Of a DNA stretch of 49,842 nt, positions 19,078 to 28,996 are shown in pieces; position 1 is the first letter of the stretch, and every line of letters starts with the position of its first letter. This DNA is from Tritrichomonas foetus (taxonomy: Eukaryota; Parabasalia; Tritrichomonadida; Tritrichomonadidae): the NCBI GenBank assembly GCA_001839685.1, contig MLAK01000624.1, positions 38,670-88,511 of the forward strand, given 5' to 3'. Below the pieces are notes generated by a model. The model had not been told where the DNA came from. It searched no databases and worked only from the letters and a program-made list of their open reading frames with translations. A program made the translations under genes and the position numbers.

Positions 19078-20268
19078 TTAAGCTTCAGATGGATTTTCTA
19101 TTGAATGTTTCGAATGAGATGAGTGTCTTGAAGATTTGCTGGAACTCATGCTTTTCCTGGAATTGTTAGATAACCCATGTGATGACGAATCCGACGAATG
19201 TTTATCCAATTTTGTGCCATCTTTTGAAGAAGAGTGATTCTTTTGAGAGCTCACAGAAAATGATTCAGATTCACCAACAAAACTAGTTTTTCCATTTTTT
19301 GACAAAGAAAGTTCACTTTCCATCGAAAATGAATCATAAAAAGCCAAATTATTCTCTTTTTCATTTATTTCAACAGTTCTTTTATCTCTCTTGATTAAGT
19401 CCTTATCTCCCTTGAGATGAGCAGAAAATTGATTCATTGTAAAAACATTTGAGACGTTCCGAATTGATGGAGGCTCAATGAAATAGTTTTTGCTTTTGAC
19501 GGTTTCTTCAATCCTCGAAAGTTCACCAAACTTATTCTCATTTATATATTTCGTCTTTTCTGATAAATAGTTACATTTATTTTTAATTCTGTCCATGTTG
19601 GTATTTAATTCGTTATATTTTTTCTGAAGATTTTCATATTTTCGAATGATTTCAGAATCGTCAGTTTTTTTCTTAGCAAGTTGCTCAACCAAATCAACAG
19701 TCATTCTTCTTTGCGAGCCATGGTCATGTTTTGGAAATTCATAATATCGTTCAAGCGCGTCTGAGCAAATATCGAATATGAGAATTAAACAATTTCTCCA
19801 TTTTTTTAGTTCTTTTTTCAAAAAAGCAATTTTATTTATTGTGTTGTTATTTTCAGGATCATTATTTTTATTATTGGAATGATTTCTAAATAATTCGAAT
19901 TTGAAATGTTTTGGATAACAATCAACCGCTCTTCTTTGAAATTCTGAATTCCATAGTCGATCATTTAAATCAGAAATTATAACAGACTGTTTATTGATTT
20001 GATTTTTGTAAATTTTCGAATTATTTTCTGGATGTTTGATGTGATCGTTCTCGTTTGTTGTGTGCTTTGAACTTAACTCAACGATTTTGTTTAATGCTTC
20101 TTTGTATGATTTTTGAAGTTTATTGAGTTCGTTGTTTGTTTGCGATAAAATTTGATCTTTTTGATCGAGTTCATTTTTGAGAAGGTACACTTGATTTTCA
20201 AGACCTTGTATGCGCTTTTCATTCTCAATACACTTGAGTTGATATTCAGCAATTGACAAAGCCTCCAT
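19078..20268 (-). CDS. Coiled-coil protein with Ser-rich C-terminal tail
   Basis: 396 residues starting MEALSIAEYQLK at the ATG at 20268. Residues 8-75 are a clear coiled coil (RIQGLENQVYLLKNELDQKD). A second helical segment spans about 135-250, including LKKELKKWRNCLILIFDICS and ENLQKKYNELNTNMDRIKN. The last ~80 residues are Ser/Lys/His-rich (SSSKSSRHSSHSKHS) and probably phosphorylated or disordered. No enzyme motif, signal peptide or membrane span. I do not recognise the family; trichomonads have many such coiled-coil proteins, often cytoskeletal. TCAAATCG lies about 28 bases upstream but is a weak initiator. Confidence 0.85.
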   Translation of the reverse strand: MEALSIAEYQLKCIENEKRIQGLENQVYLLKNELDQKDQILSQTNNELNKLQKSYKEALNKIVELSSKHTTNENDHIKHPENNSKIYKNQINKQSVIISDLNDRLWNSEFQRRAVDCYPKHFKFELFRNHSNNKNNDPENNNTINKIAFLKKELKKWRNCLILIFDICSDALERYYEFPKHDHGSQRRMTVDLVEQLAKKKTDDSEIIRKYENLQKKYNELNTNMDRIKNKCNYLSEKTKYINENKFGELSRIEETVKSKNYFIEPPSIRNVSNVFTMNQFSAHLKGDKDLIKRDKRTVEINEKENNLAFYDSFSMESELSLSKNGKTSFVGESESFSVSSQKNHSSSKDGTKLDKHSSDSSSHGLSNNSRKSMSSSKSSRHSSHSKHSIENPSEA

Positions 20269-20683
20269 TCTTTTTTCAATTCGATTTGATGCCGTTTATT
20301 TATTCAAGTACATGAACTTTTTGATACGTTGGGCCAAATATCTATTCAAAAACAAATGATGTTAATGTTTGGCGAGAGCATTTCTCAAGAACGAATTGCC
20401 CTTAGCATTCATTGATATTTATTGTATTAATGAAAAAGATTACCATTTCCCCATAAAGTTGACAAGATTGAGGTTCACTGGTAAGAAGCAAACATCATAA
20501 AAAAAAAAGTAGATTTCATTTCAATATCATTTTTAGATAAAATAAATAAATAAAAATAAAAAGCGCAATACTACCAATTAATGATTCTATCATTTCCTAA
20601 TCAACTAAATTCAATTCAATTTAATTTACACTAAACTAAAATATACTATATTATCCTCTTTTACATATGAGCGAATCACTAGT
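20269..20683. other. Spacer between two minus-strand genes
   Basis: 415 AT-rich bases: 5' flank of the coiled-coil gene and 3' flank of the karyopherin gene. Nothing recognised. Confidence 0.35.
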
Positions 20684-23600
20684 TTAAAAGTTGAGGAGTG
20701 CTAACAAGTGAGCATCTTCAATTATCTTCTTGAGAAATGACATTATACGCCTGAATTCATCAAATTTAGAGATATCAAGTTGACCTTTTGTGAGATCTTG
20801 GCCAATTTTATTGAAATCATTGGCGCGTTCAGGTGGACAATGTGGTGCTATTATTTGTAACAATGTAGGAAGGAATTCTGGCATGAAAGGTAAGAGCTCT
20901 TTAACCATATTCAATAGAGAATATTCTTTAATATTTGAATTTGGATTAGTCACAAACAAAACAAAACCTTTCTTCACAAGAATTTTAATAAATTCTGCTA
21001 TTTCCCCTTGAACAAGTTCTTTGTTATTTTGAAGGAAAGTTCCAAGATTTTTACCTGTTTCTACCGAATTATTTATAACATCAATATCAAATTGATCGAT
21101 TGCTGTAATTAAAATATTGAAAATAAAAATGAAAAACTTTTGATTATTTGTACAAATCGAATTTAAGTGGAAACTTGTGAGCGATTTTAATAATTGTGTG
21201 AAAGAAATTGCAACTTTTGGATGACCAAAAATTTCATTTACTGAAAGTTTTTGAATAAGGTCAGCAAATTCTTTCAAAATAACTTCTAGTGTTGCATCTT
21301 TATACAATTCAAAGGCACCATACATAATTTTCTCAGATCCAAAGATTTCACTCATTAATAACATAGCATATTTTAATGGCTTAAGTTTGTCAGGATAAAG
21401 GCTAGCATCAGTTGTTGGTGGATAGATGGAAGCTCTTTGGAAGTATGGCAAAAGAATTGCAGCAGAGATTGAAAACAAAATAATTCCATTTGGCGAATGT
21501 TTTGGTATCCAATCAATTTGCCTTAACATGAAGCAGAATTTATAGAATATTTTAAGGAAAGCTGATTCCAAAATTGGATTCGATTCAGTGTTCTCCACTT
21601 TGAAGAACTGTGCTGCAATCTCAGCCAATTTTTTAAGATTGTCAGGGAATAACCAATTGAAGAAATACATCAACTGCTGTTTAGCTTCATCAAAATCAAT
21701 TGAAAATATGCCCAAAAGTTCAAATAAAAATACCATTATGGCATTAGGATTACTATTTTGATCGAATAATGCAAATTTGTTAAATCTGCTAAAGAATTCT
21801 TCAATTTTTTCAGGCACTTTAGTTATCATATTCGTGCAAATTTGCATCATTAAGATGATTTCGCGCTTGAATTGTGGATTTTGAGAAAATGGAAATTGCC
21901 CAGAAATTGCTGCAGCAGTGAATTCAAAACCAGCCGAAATGAATAAAATAGGTCGAACATTTTCAATTGGTTGAATAATATCACGATATGTTAACAGTTT
22001 TCGAATTGCTATTAAATTTCCACGAATTAAATCTGGTGTTGTAAGAATTTGAAGTTCACTTGAAAGACGAGATATTATTGTATTAAATGCACCAATAAAT
22101 CTTTCTCTCAGATCCGCACTTTTGAATAAATTAATATGTGCAAATGATGTTCGTGGAAAAGTTCCAGAAAAGATATAAATTGCGAATTCTATGCAGATAT
22201 GACCACTTTGGAGTAATTGTGGCAAGATTCCTTGTGTATAAGAAAGAATATCAAAAATGAATTCCATAGCACGACTTTCGAATGCAGTAATACCATCACT
22301 TCCAGCTGCCGATGTCCTTGTTGCATATGGATTAACAAGTCCAGCAGCCAATAAAAGGAAGGCTGTTGTGAGTGTTACGTCATTAATACTAAGTTTTTCT
22401 TCATCTGATTGATCTATAGAAGATTTATAAAAGCCACGTGCTTGATCTGCAAGTTGCAACAAATTCTCACCAAGTCCATTGAAATCTCTAAGCATTAATG
22501 GGACAATATTAATAGCATCACATATTTTAAGATGTTCAAGATGTAACATTTCATTCATTTCTTCACTTTTTGTAGTAGTTAACTGAACAAGCTTGTTCAC
22601 ATATGTTGTATAAAATTGACTGACAGGGATTACATTGTCACCGACAATTCTTGACACTTTTGTCCAGAATTTCATTAGAAAGATAATTGATTGAATTCGA
22701 TTAAAGAAACTATCTTGGTTATTATCATTTAAAAGTGAATTTGTGAGTTGTGCAATAATTAAAAATAAATCTTTTAATGTTGTAGTAGTAGATGCAACTT
22801 CAGTATCAATTAATCTCGAGAATTTATATAATAATAATGTGATAGAATGTAAAATAATATTAAAATGAGATTCGTTGACACCATGTTGCTGAGGAGACGA
22901 TAGATATTGAATCAAAGCTGTTATTTGACCACAAAATGGAATTAAAACACCAACAAGAATATTTTTGCGTGGAAAGTAGGAAGTTTTCAAACTACAAAGG
23001 AAATATGAAATTTGAAGAACATTTTTAGAAACTTGAATATAATCTGAATCATTGATATTTGGTGATTGAAGAATTAAATTGAATAAAGTTGTTATAAAAT
23101 TGGGGTCAGATATAATTTCAAGAAAATGATGTGGAAGATCACAGATTTCTAATAATATATCATCATTTTGTTTTTTGTTTTCTGTGGTTTTCTTGAAGAA
23201 ATCTAAAACAATTGCCAATAGGTCAGTTGTTGCAGAAAGAACCTTGACATGAAGACCTGGCTGGATTAAAACACTAGCCATAAGTTTGAATAAATCAAAT
23301 AGGCTTGTATCAGTTTTGTCATTTATAACTTTTTGTTTGATTCCAGTAAAGTCATTTATTTGGCCGATCACGCCAGAGAAAAACAGGCATCTTAAAACTT
23401 GGTGGGGTGGATCATCACCTTGCATAGTTTGCATGATATGATTGAAACAATCAGAAAGTTTCGTTGTTGGTGTCCATACTCGTAATAAAATTTTTCCGTA
23501 GATTCGCGATAAACCGTTAATGATAGAACTTTGAACTGGAACGTTTAAAGTAAAAATGAAGTCCGCCTTCCTTTGAATAACGTCGGGAATCCAATTCATA

Positions 23601-23845
23601 AGATTCGTTAAGTTGGCGTTGTCCCAAACAGGACTATCGGCTCCAAGTATTCCAAATAAGATTTCGGCTACGACCATAATCACGTGGTAGTTCGCTGAGT
23701 TTTCGATGAGGAATTGACAATGTGCGAATGAATTTGGGTTGTTTTGAAAACTTATTAAAATTCCGTTCTCAGGAAATTTGCCGTGAGTTGAAAAATGGGC
23801 GGCTTCTCCTTCTATCCTTGCTATGTCATCTTGGGAAAATTCCAT
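20684..23845 (-). CDS. Importin-beta superfamily karyopherin, exportin-7/4-like
   Basis: 1053 residues from MEFSQDDIARIEGEAAHF. The whole protein is alpha-helical in character, as in HEAT-repeat karyopherins. Near the N terminus, CQFLIENSANYHVIMVVAEIL matches the exportin-4/7 pattern of a helix with CQ.LLE.S..Y...LAA. Length fits exportins (about 1050-1150). Known role of the family: RanGTP-dependent nuclear transport through the pore. Exact cargo class is not determinable. The frame stays open upstream to 23986, but an initiator (TCATTGTTATTC, 23873-23884 minus) overlaps the upstream Met codon at 23887, so the ATG at 23845 is the likely start. Only 78 bases separate it from the divergent CENP-S start. 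Confidence 0.75.
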   Translation of the reverse strand: MEFSQDDIARIEGEAAHFSTHGKFPENGILISFQNNPNSFAHCQFLIENSANYHVIMVVAEILFGILGADSPVWDNANLTNLMNWIPDVIQRKADFIFTLNVPVQSSIINGLSRIYGKILLRVWTPTTKLSDCFNHIMQTMQGDDPPHQVLRCLFFSGVIGQINDFTGIKQKVINDKTDTSLFDLFKLMASVLIQPGLHVKVLSATTDLLAIVLDFFKKTTENKKQNDDILLEICDLPHHFLEIISDPNFITTLFNLILQSPNINDSDYIQVSKNVLQISYFLCSLKTSYFPRKNILVGVLIPFCGQITALIQYLSSPQQHGVNESHFNIILHSITLLLYKFSRLIDTEVASTTTTLKDLFLIIAQLTNSLLNDNNQDSFFNRIQSIIFLMKFWTKVSRIVGDNVIPVSQFYTTYVNKLVQLTTTKSEEMNEMLHLEHLKICDAINIVPLMLRDFNGLGENLLQLADQARGFYKSSIDQSDEEKLSINDVTLTTAFLLLAAGLVNPYATRTSAAGSDGITAFESRAMEFIFDILSYTQGILPQLLQSGHICIEFAIYIFSGTFPRTSFAHINLFKSADLRERFIGAFNTIISRLSSELQILTTPDLIRGNLIAIRKLLTYRDIIQPIENVRPILFISAGFEFTAAAISGQFPFSQNPQFKREIILMMQICTNMITKVPEKIEEFFSRFNKFALFDQNSNPNAIMVFLFELLGIFSIDFDEAKQQLMYFFNWLFPDNLKKLAEIAAQFFKVENTESNPILESAFLKIFYKFCFMLRQIDWIPKHSPNGIILFSISAAILLPYFQRASIYPPTTDASLYPDKLKPLKYAMLLMSEIFGSEKIMYGAFELYKDATLEVILKEFADLIQKLSVNEIFGHPKVAISFTQLLKSLTSFHLNSICTNNQKFFIFIFNILITAIDQFDIDVINNSVETGKNLGTFLQNNKELVQGEIAEFIKILVKKGFVLFVTNPNSNIKEYSLLNMVKELLPFMPEFLPTLLQIIAPHCPPERANDFNKIGQDLTKGQLDISKFDEFRRIMSFLKKIIEDAHLLALLNF

Positions 23846-23872
23846 CTTCTTTTCTTTAAACGGTCGCCACAA

Positions 23873-23915
23873 GAATAACAATGACATTTGATATGGAATA
23901 TAATAGTGAACTTCA
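23873..23915. promoter_or_regulatory. Back-to-back initiators of a 78-bp divergent promoter
   Basis: Minus strand: TCATTGTTATTC at 23884-23873 for the karyopherin (37 bases before its ATG). Plus strand: TCACTTCG from 23913, A+1 at 23915, nine bases before the CENP-S ATG at 23924. About 30 bases separate the two +1 positions. Confidence 0.6.
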
Positions 23916-23923
23916 CTTCGAAA

Positions 23924-24334
23924 ATGACTCTTCAGAGATTTCTCGATGGAATGGATCAAGAAACAATGGAATTGGATGAAGTTCAACGCAATTTACTTGA
24001 CGCTTTACGTTACTTTGTTGGAAATATTGTTGAACAACAGCTAAATCCAAAAGTTCCCAGTCGTGAATTTGTGTCTGCATTAACAGGCCTCGTGTTCACA
24101 ATTCTTATGGATCATTTACCAAATGAACTGATTGCATTTTGCAAGCACGCCAACCGAAAAGTCATTCAAGATGAAGATTTATTTCTATTTGCGCGTAAAA
24201 CTTCACTTTGCCAGCATCTAAGGGAATACAGAATTTTGATGGGTGACTCGCCTAAAAAATCCACCACAAAAGCACGAAAACCTAAAAATGATATTATGTC
24301 TTTGGATTCGTTCGTAGTGGACGATAGCGATTAA
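23924..24334 (+). CDS. CENPS: CENP-S / MHF1 histone-fold protein
   Basis: 136 residues from MTLQRFLDGMDQ. The histone fold runs about 18-100. Key string FCKHANRKVIQDEDLFLFARKTSLCQHLREY matches the CENP-S/MHF1 alpha2-alpha3 region (in two parts: FCKHANRKVIQDEDL and LFARKTSLCQHLREY; human has FARHAKRTTINTEDVKLLARRS). A preceding helix has VPSREFVSALTGLVF. The tail is basic then acidic (KKSTTKARKPK ... VVDDSD). Known role: pairs with CENP-X/MHF2 in the inner kinetochore CENP-T-W-S-X complex and in Fanconi-pathway DNA repair with FANCM. A TAF9-like histone fold is the alternative. The TTG 36 bases upstream is not needed as a start because the initiator TCACTTCG lies after it. Confidence 0.82.
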   Translation: MTLQRFLDGMDQETMELDEVQRNLLDALRYFVGNIVEQQLNPKVPSREFVSALTGLVFTILMDHLPNELIAFCKHANRKVIQDEDLFLFARKTSLCQHLREYRILMGDSPKKSTTKARKPKNDIMSLDSFVVDDSD

Positions 24335-24686
24335 AATGTTTGTAACACTTAAGAAAATAAAAATACATTAATATATCATCGTTTATTTATATTATCTTTT
24401 AATCAACATTTTCTATAACAACATCAAAAGGAAAATTTGCTTGTAATCATAAAAATTTGTGATAAACGTAGGGAAACTCAAATAAATGGTTTTTATGTTT
24501 TTAAATATGTATTATTATATTGGATGAAGATTAATAATTATATTGAAATGATAAAAATGATGTTTTTTTCAATTTGTCACTTCCGTTCGATTATATGTGA
24601 CATGCTGTTTTAATGTTATGAATATTTTTTTTCAAAAATTCATATTCGTCATTTTAGCCTAGTTTCCATACATTTTTTGTGATTAA
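24335..24686. other. Convergent 3' flanks
   Basis: About 350 AT-rich bases between two convergent genes; no feature recognised. Confidence 0.35.
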
Positions 24687-26180
24687 TTACAAATTAATAT
24701 TAAAAAGTGCTGCTAATTCGCGTGATAATTTTAATACCTGATATACTTCTCTACTTTCATCGAGAGTTTCTCCATTATTCATGTTTTCAGAATAAATCGA
24801 TTCTAATGTTTGGAAAAAATTTGTTGAAGTAAAAACATCTTTTAATGATTCAAAATCATTAGAAACTTTCAAGTGATTAAAACTCGAATATAAAATATTC
24901 AAAATCATTAAAATATCAGGAATATTTAACGTAGATAGTGCATCAATTATATTAAATAGAAACTTTTCATTCATTAATAATGATATTTTAATTTCTTTTG
25001 GTGAAAATTCAAGTAAATGAATCAAACATAAAAGAATTTCTTTTTTTTTCTCAAAGCGACTCTTTTCTATGATTTCCATGAAAAATTCAACAAAATTTGA
25101 GGAAATTACTTTCTTTTGCATTCCTAACATTATAAAGTTATGAATGCAATGAATAGATAGAATATCAAAAGGATTTGAAAGATCAAAAATGAAATTCTGT
25201 AAAATTAATAAATCAAATTCATTAAAAAATAATTCCAATTTTGGATTTTTGATGTTGGAAATAATGATAACTAAATTTAGCGCGTTAATTAAATTATTAC
25301 CTTCAGATTTAATCAGTAAATTTTCAATTAGCTTCAATGTAGAGTGATCAAAACTAATTAAAAATGTTTGCATCGAAAAATTAAGAATTTTTTGGAAAAT
25401 TGAAATCAATATTTGAATAATTTTTTGATCTGAAGTTTCATCTGAGTATTTTTTCATGAGCTTAATGAAAATTATGATAGATTGTTGATCTAAAACACGA
25501 TATTTCAAAATTTCATCCATGAATTTGAATGAGCTAGTTATTAAACAAATATTTGATTGAGAAGTTAAGAAAAAAAAAATCTTGTTGAGACAAATTCTGG
25601 AAACTAATTCGGGATTTATTGGTAAAAATTGTGTGAAAATGTGAATCAAAAGTGATTGAATTTCTAAATCATTGATATTTAAAAAATTAGATAATAATTG
25701 AAGTAATTCATCATTGCATGTGATATTCGATATGAATCGGAAATGCAATTGAAGTTGATAAAATAATTTTAAATGCAAATATAATGTTTTCTCATCATTT
25801 TGTAACACTATTTGGGAAATAAATAAATGAGCAAAATTTGAAAAAAGTTCAACATCACCTTCATTAAATGGAATATCCATAGAAAGTAACGAGCAAAAAT
25901 CATCAAGAAATTGATCACGTTTTCCCCATTCTTCATTATTTATAATTGTCAAATAGTTCAATAAGAATGGTGATATTATTATTTCTTCAATTTCTTCTTC
26001 CTCTTCTTTTTTTATTTCATGATCACATTTGTTATGTGCTTTTATTCTTTCTTCTTTTCCAAATGATAGAATATCTTGATTTAGATTCAAAACTTCCTTT
26101 GGAAATTCGTTTGTAAACCATTTAAATTTCAATACAAAAGACTTCGTGGATTTTTCGATGATCTTACCTGAAATTTTGAA
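24687..26180 (-). CDS. Large helical (ARM/HEAT-like) protein with no in-frame ATG at the 5' end
   Basis: The open frame runs from just inside a TAA (26181-26183) to the stop at 24687, 497 codons. Downstream of residue ~60 the sequence is a continuous set of hydrophobic helices (LLHIFTQFLPINPELVSRI, LMILNILYSSFNHL) typical of ARM/HEAT solenoids. The 5' part (GKIIEKSTKSFVLKFKWFTNEF) also looks coding, and an acidic run KKEEEEEIEEI follows. There is no ATG before 25880, so a protein starting there would lose ~100 residues. Either a short upstream exon, a frameshift or a non-AUG start is implied. A domain resembling PP4R3/SMEK organisation came to mind (small N-terminal domain plus ARM) but is unsupported. 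Confidence 0.7.
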   Translation of the reverse strand, partial: FKISGKIIEKSTKSFVLKFKWFTNEFPKEVLNLNQDILSFGKEERIKAHNKCDHEIKKEEEEEIEEIIISPFLLNYLTIINNEEWGKRDQFLDDFCSLLSMDIPFNEGDVELFSNFAHLFISQIVLQNDEKTLYLHLKLFYQLQLHFRFISNITCNDELLQLLSNFLNINDLEIQSLLIHIFTQFLPINPELVSRICLNKIFFFLTSQSNICLITSSFKFMDEILKYRVLDQQSIIIFIKLMKKYSDETSDQKIIQILISIFQKILNFSMQTFLISFDHSTLKLIENLLIKSEGNNLINALNLVIIISNIKNPKLELFFNEFDLLILQNFIFDLSNPFDILSIHCIHNFIMLGMQKKVISSNFVEFFMEIIEKSRFEKKKEILLCLIHLLEFSPKEIKISLLMNEKFLFNIIDALSTLNIPDILMILNILYSSFNHLKVSNDFESLKDVFTSTNFFQTLESIYSENMNNGETLDESREVYQVLKLSRELAALFNINL

Positions 26181-26378
26181 TTATAAGTCAATCTTTTGAA
26201 TAAAACCTTTCGAATTTTTTTGATGAGAAAGAACTTTTTCATATAAAAAATCCAGCCAATAAACAAATCAAAAAACTCGCCATCACAAAAAATTCAGAGA
26301 CTAAAAGTCTGTTTATCCGAAAAAGTTATTTACTAAACATATACGCATTGAAAAAGTGGCAAATCCATCAAACCAAAA
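26181..26378. other. Divergent spacer between the ARM-like gene and the ABC transporter
   Basis: Just under 200 bases. On the minus strand TTTCAG precedes the open frame of the ARM-like gene, and an ATG (about 26258) opens a short frame MKKFFLIKKIRKVLFKRL in another phase that overlaps it. For the plus gene, CCATCAAACC lies just before the ATG. Confidence 0.35.
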
Positions 26379-28781
26379 ATGCGAAAAAGCTCTTACTATG
26401 ATGATGATTTGAAAAATCCACTTGGATCATGGTCTGAGCTCCAACCGAATTTTTGGAGACAAGTCAAAGCATTACTCAAAAAACAAGTATTAATCAAAGT
26501 TCGTAATTTTTCAGCAATTATCGAAATCATCGTTGCGTTTTTTATTACTCTCATTACGTATCTCGCACATCACTTTTCAAAGACAGAATATGCCGCTGAC
26601 ATATCTCCAGTTGTTTCAATGGTTGGTCCGGATTTGATTATGACTTGGTTTATGGCCTTCAATGATGTTCGCGTTGCTTTAAAACCAGACAACCAAAAAA
26701 TCAGAGACTTAATTGACAACACAACTTATTTAAAACTCGGAATTTATGGAGGTCAAATTCCATACACAAATATTTCTTTACCAGGTTGCTCATTAATCAA
26801 ATTCACTAATTCATATAATGAAATAGAAGATGTTGTTTACGGGAGTGATTCCAATGGCTTTGCAGTTGAATGGGTAAATAGCGAAGATCCAGATTGGTAT
26901 TCAAAACCAAGTTTCAAAGTTTATCATCAATCTTCTTATGGAAATGCTGAACGTGAATTCTTCCTTGAACTCAAAAATGCAGTTATTAAAATGAGATATC
27001 ATGATACACCTGAAAAAATGGCGACTTCACTTTCATTAACAACACAATTACTTGAAAGTAATTTTGCACATCCTAAAATTGTTCAGAGACAAACAGCAAT
27101 GGCTTTTAGTTATGCTTTAATTGCTGGTATCACGATTGTTGTTGCAACAATGCCAGATATGGAAAGTATCTTCTTAGAAAAAGACAATCATGTTTCACAG
27201 CTTTCGTTTTTAATGGGAATGAGTGAAACAGCCTTTTGGTTTACGAATTTTAGTATTTCATTCATAATTTGTTTAGTTTGTTATGTCTTTATATCATTAA
27301 TTCTTTCTTTTTGGTTCGGAATGACAGGAAATGAATTTTCAATGATTTTAGTGATGTCCATTTTATTTATAATTGCTGAATTATGGTTCCAATATTTTAT
27401 TTCAACATTTTTAAATACTGCTTCTAGTGGAAGAGGAATTACCATTGTTTTAATTCTTATTTCTTTCTTTTTGGCATTTGTTCATCAATTTGTTACATTT
27501 AATTCGTCGAGTTCATCACCAGTATTAAATCATATTTTATGCATTTTCCCCATTTCTGCCTTCGAGCTCTTTGTTATGCAAGGTTCAATTGCTACTTATG
27601 GAAATCTTCCGCTTTTTAAGTGGAATGATATGTATAATACAGCATATCTATGTCCTCCATGGATTCCATTTATGTGGGTAGCCATTGATATTGTTGCCTA
27701 TTTCCTTCTTTTCTTATTATTTAATGCAATTAATCCACGTGCTTTTGGTTCACCTCTTTATTCAATTAAAGAACTGTTTTGTGGATGTTGTGGTAAATCT
27801 AAAAAGAAAATACAACAAGTTGATGCAGCAACTTCAAGTAATTCATATGTGCCAAATAATGATAATGTCGTAATTACTGTTGATAACCTTTCTAAAATCT
27901 ATGAAGGTTCAAAGTCAGTTAAAGCTCTTGATTCTGTTTCTTTTGATGTTAAAAGAGGTGAAGTTATAGTCATGATTGGACCAAATGGTGCTGGTAAGTC
28001 AACTTTAATTAATTGTATCTCAAGTTCCCTTCAACCAACTAAAGGTAAAATCACTATAATGGGTGGTTATGATCCACATAACATTGGCGTCTGTTTCCAA
28101 GAAAATGTCATTATTAATGAACTTTCTGTTCGTGAACATTTTGAACTTTTTGGTGCTTACCGTGGTGTTCCGATTAATACTTTGAAAGAAACAATAGATT
28201 ATTTTGCCTCTAATATGCAACTTACAGAAATGTTAAATAACAGAGCAGGTGATTTAAGTGGTGGACAAAAACGTAAGCTTTGTATTGGCTTATCATTACT
28301 TGGAAATCCTGGTGTTGTTTTGATGGATGAACCAACTGCTGGTGTTGATGTTCAAGCTAGACAACTTATTTGGAAAATGATTGCAAACTTGCATGAAACT
28401 ACAACAATTGTAACAAGTCATGCTCTAGAAGAGGCAGAAGCAGTTTCATCAAGATTATTCATTGTTTCAGGTGGAAAGATTCCATTTAGTGGAACTTCCA
28501 CTGAACTTCGTCAGGAATATCAATGTGGTTATGTTTTAAGAGTTGAAAGAGAAGATGGAAAAGCAGGACCAGTTCTAGAATTGGCTCAATCTTTTGTACC
28601 AAACTCTAAACTTGCAGATGATAGAGAAGATACAATCAGAATGCCTGTTGACAAGTCAATTCCGAAATTCTTATTAGCGCTTGTTAAAAAACAAGATGAA
28701 CTTGGTGTTATTTCTTATACTTTCTCGGTTGAGCAACTTGAAGATATGTTGCTCAAGCTCATAGAATCAGAAGAATTATAA
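26379..28781 (+). CDS. ABCA-type half ABC transporter (membrane domain then ATPase)
   Basis: 800 residues: one transmembrane domain followed by one nucleotide-binding domain. A first membrane segment lies at about 44-65 (AIIEIIVAFFITLITYL) after a basic helix, as in ABCA proteins. A large extracytoplasmic loop follows (70-240), then a cluster of about five to six membrane segments (245-470). The NBD has Walker A GPNGAGKST (534-542), signature LSGGQKRK (626-633), Walker B VVLMDEP (646-652) and H-loop TSHALEEAEAV. All catalytic elements are intact. Known role: ATP-driven lipid transport/flipping. As a half transporter it should dimerise (inference). Trichomonads carry many such ABCA-like genes, and substrate cannot be read from sequence. 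Confidence 0.95.
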   Translation: MRKSSYYDDDLKNPLGSWSELQPNFWRQVKALLKKQVLIKVRNFSAIIEIIVAFFITLITYLAHHFSKTEYAADISPVVSMVGPDLIMTWFMAFNDVRVALKPDNQKIRDLIDNTTYLKLGIYGGQIPYTNISLPGCSLIKFTNSYNEIEDVVYGSDSNGFAVEWVNSEDPDWYSKPSFKVYHQSSYGNAEREFFLELKNAVIKMRYHDTPEKMATSLSLTTQLLESNFAHPKIVQRQTAMAFSYALIAGITIVVATMPDMESIFLEKDNHVSQLSFLMGMSETAFWFTNFSISFIICLVCYVFISLILSFWFGMTGNEFSMILVMSILFIIAELWFQYFISTFLNTASSGRGITIVLILISFFLAFVHQFVTFNSSSSSPVLNHILCIFPISAFELFVMQGSIATYGNLPLFKWNDMYNTAYLCPPWIPFMWVAIDIVAYFLLFLLFNAINPRAFGSPLYSIKELFCGCCGKSKKKIQQVDAATSSNSYVPNNDNVVITVDNLSKIYEGSKSVKALDSVSFDVKRGEVIVMIGPNGAGKSTLINCISSSLQPTKGKITIMGGYDPHNIGVCFQENVIINELSVREHFELFGAYRGVPINTLKETIDYFASNMQLTEMLNNRAGDLSGGQKRKLCIGLSLLGNPGVVLMDEPTAGVDVQARQLIWKMIANLHETTTIVTSHALEEAEAVSSRLFIVSGGKIPFSGTSTELRQEYQCGYVLRVEREDGKAGPVLELAQSFVPNSKLADDREDTIRMPVDKSIPKFLLALVKKQDELGVISYTFSVEQLEDMLLKLIESEEL

Positions 28782-28996
28782 TAGTTTTTGTAATTTCTAT
28801 TATTATTAGTAATTATTATTAAACACATTATAAATCGTATTAATATTATTATTTAACTGATAAAAATGAGATGTATTTCGTCAAAGATGAATTAAAAGTT
28901 CTTTTTTATTATATATTTGTAAAATATAAACTTGAATGTATTATTTTTCTATTTTATTACCGAATATTATTTCTATTGAGTAAATGACTATATAAA

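Noticed and set aside
24687..26180. Assignment as PP4R3/SMEK
   Set aside because: Only the general layout (small N-terminal part then ARM helices) is similar; no specific motif supports it.
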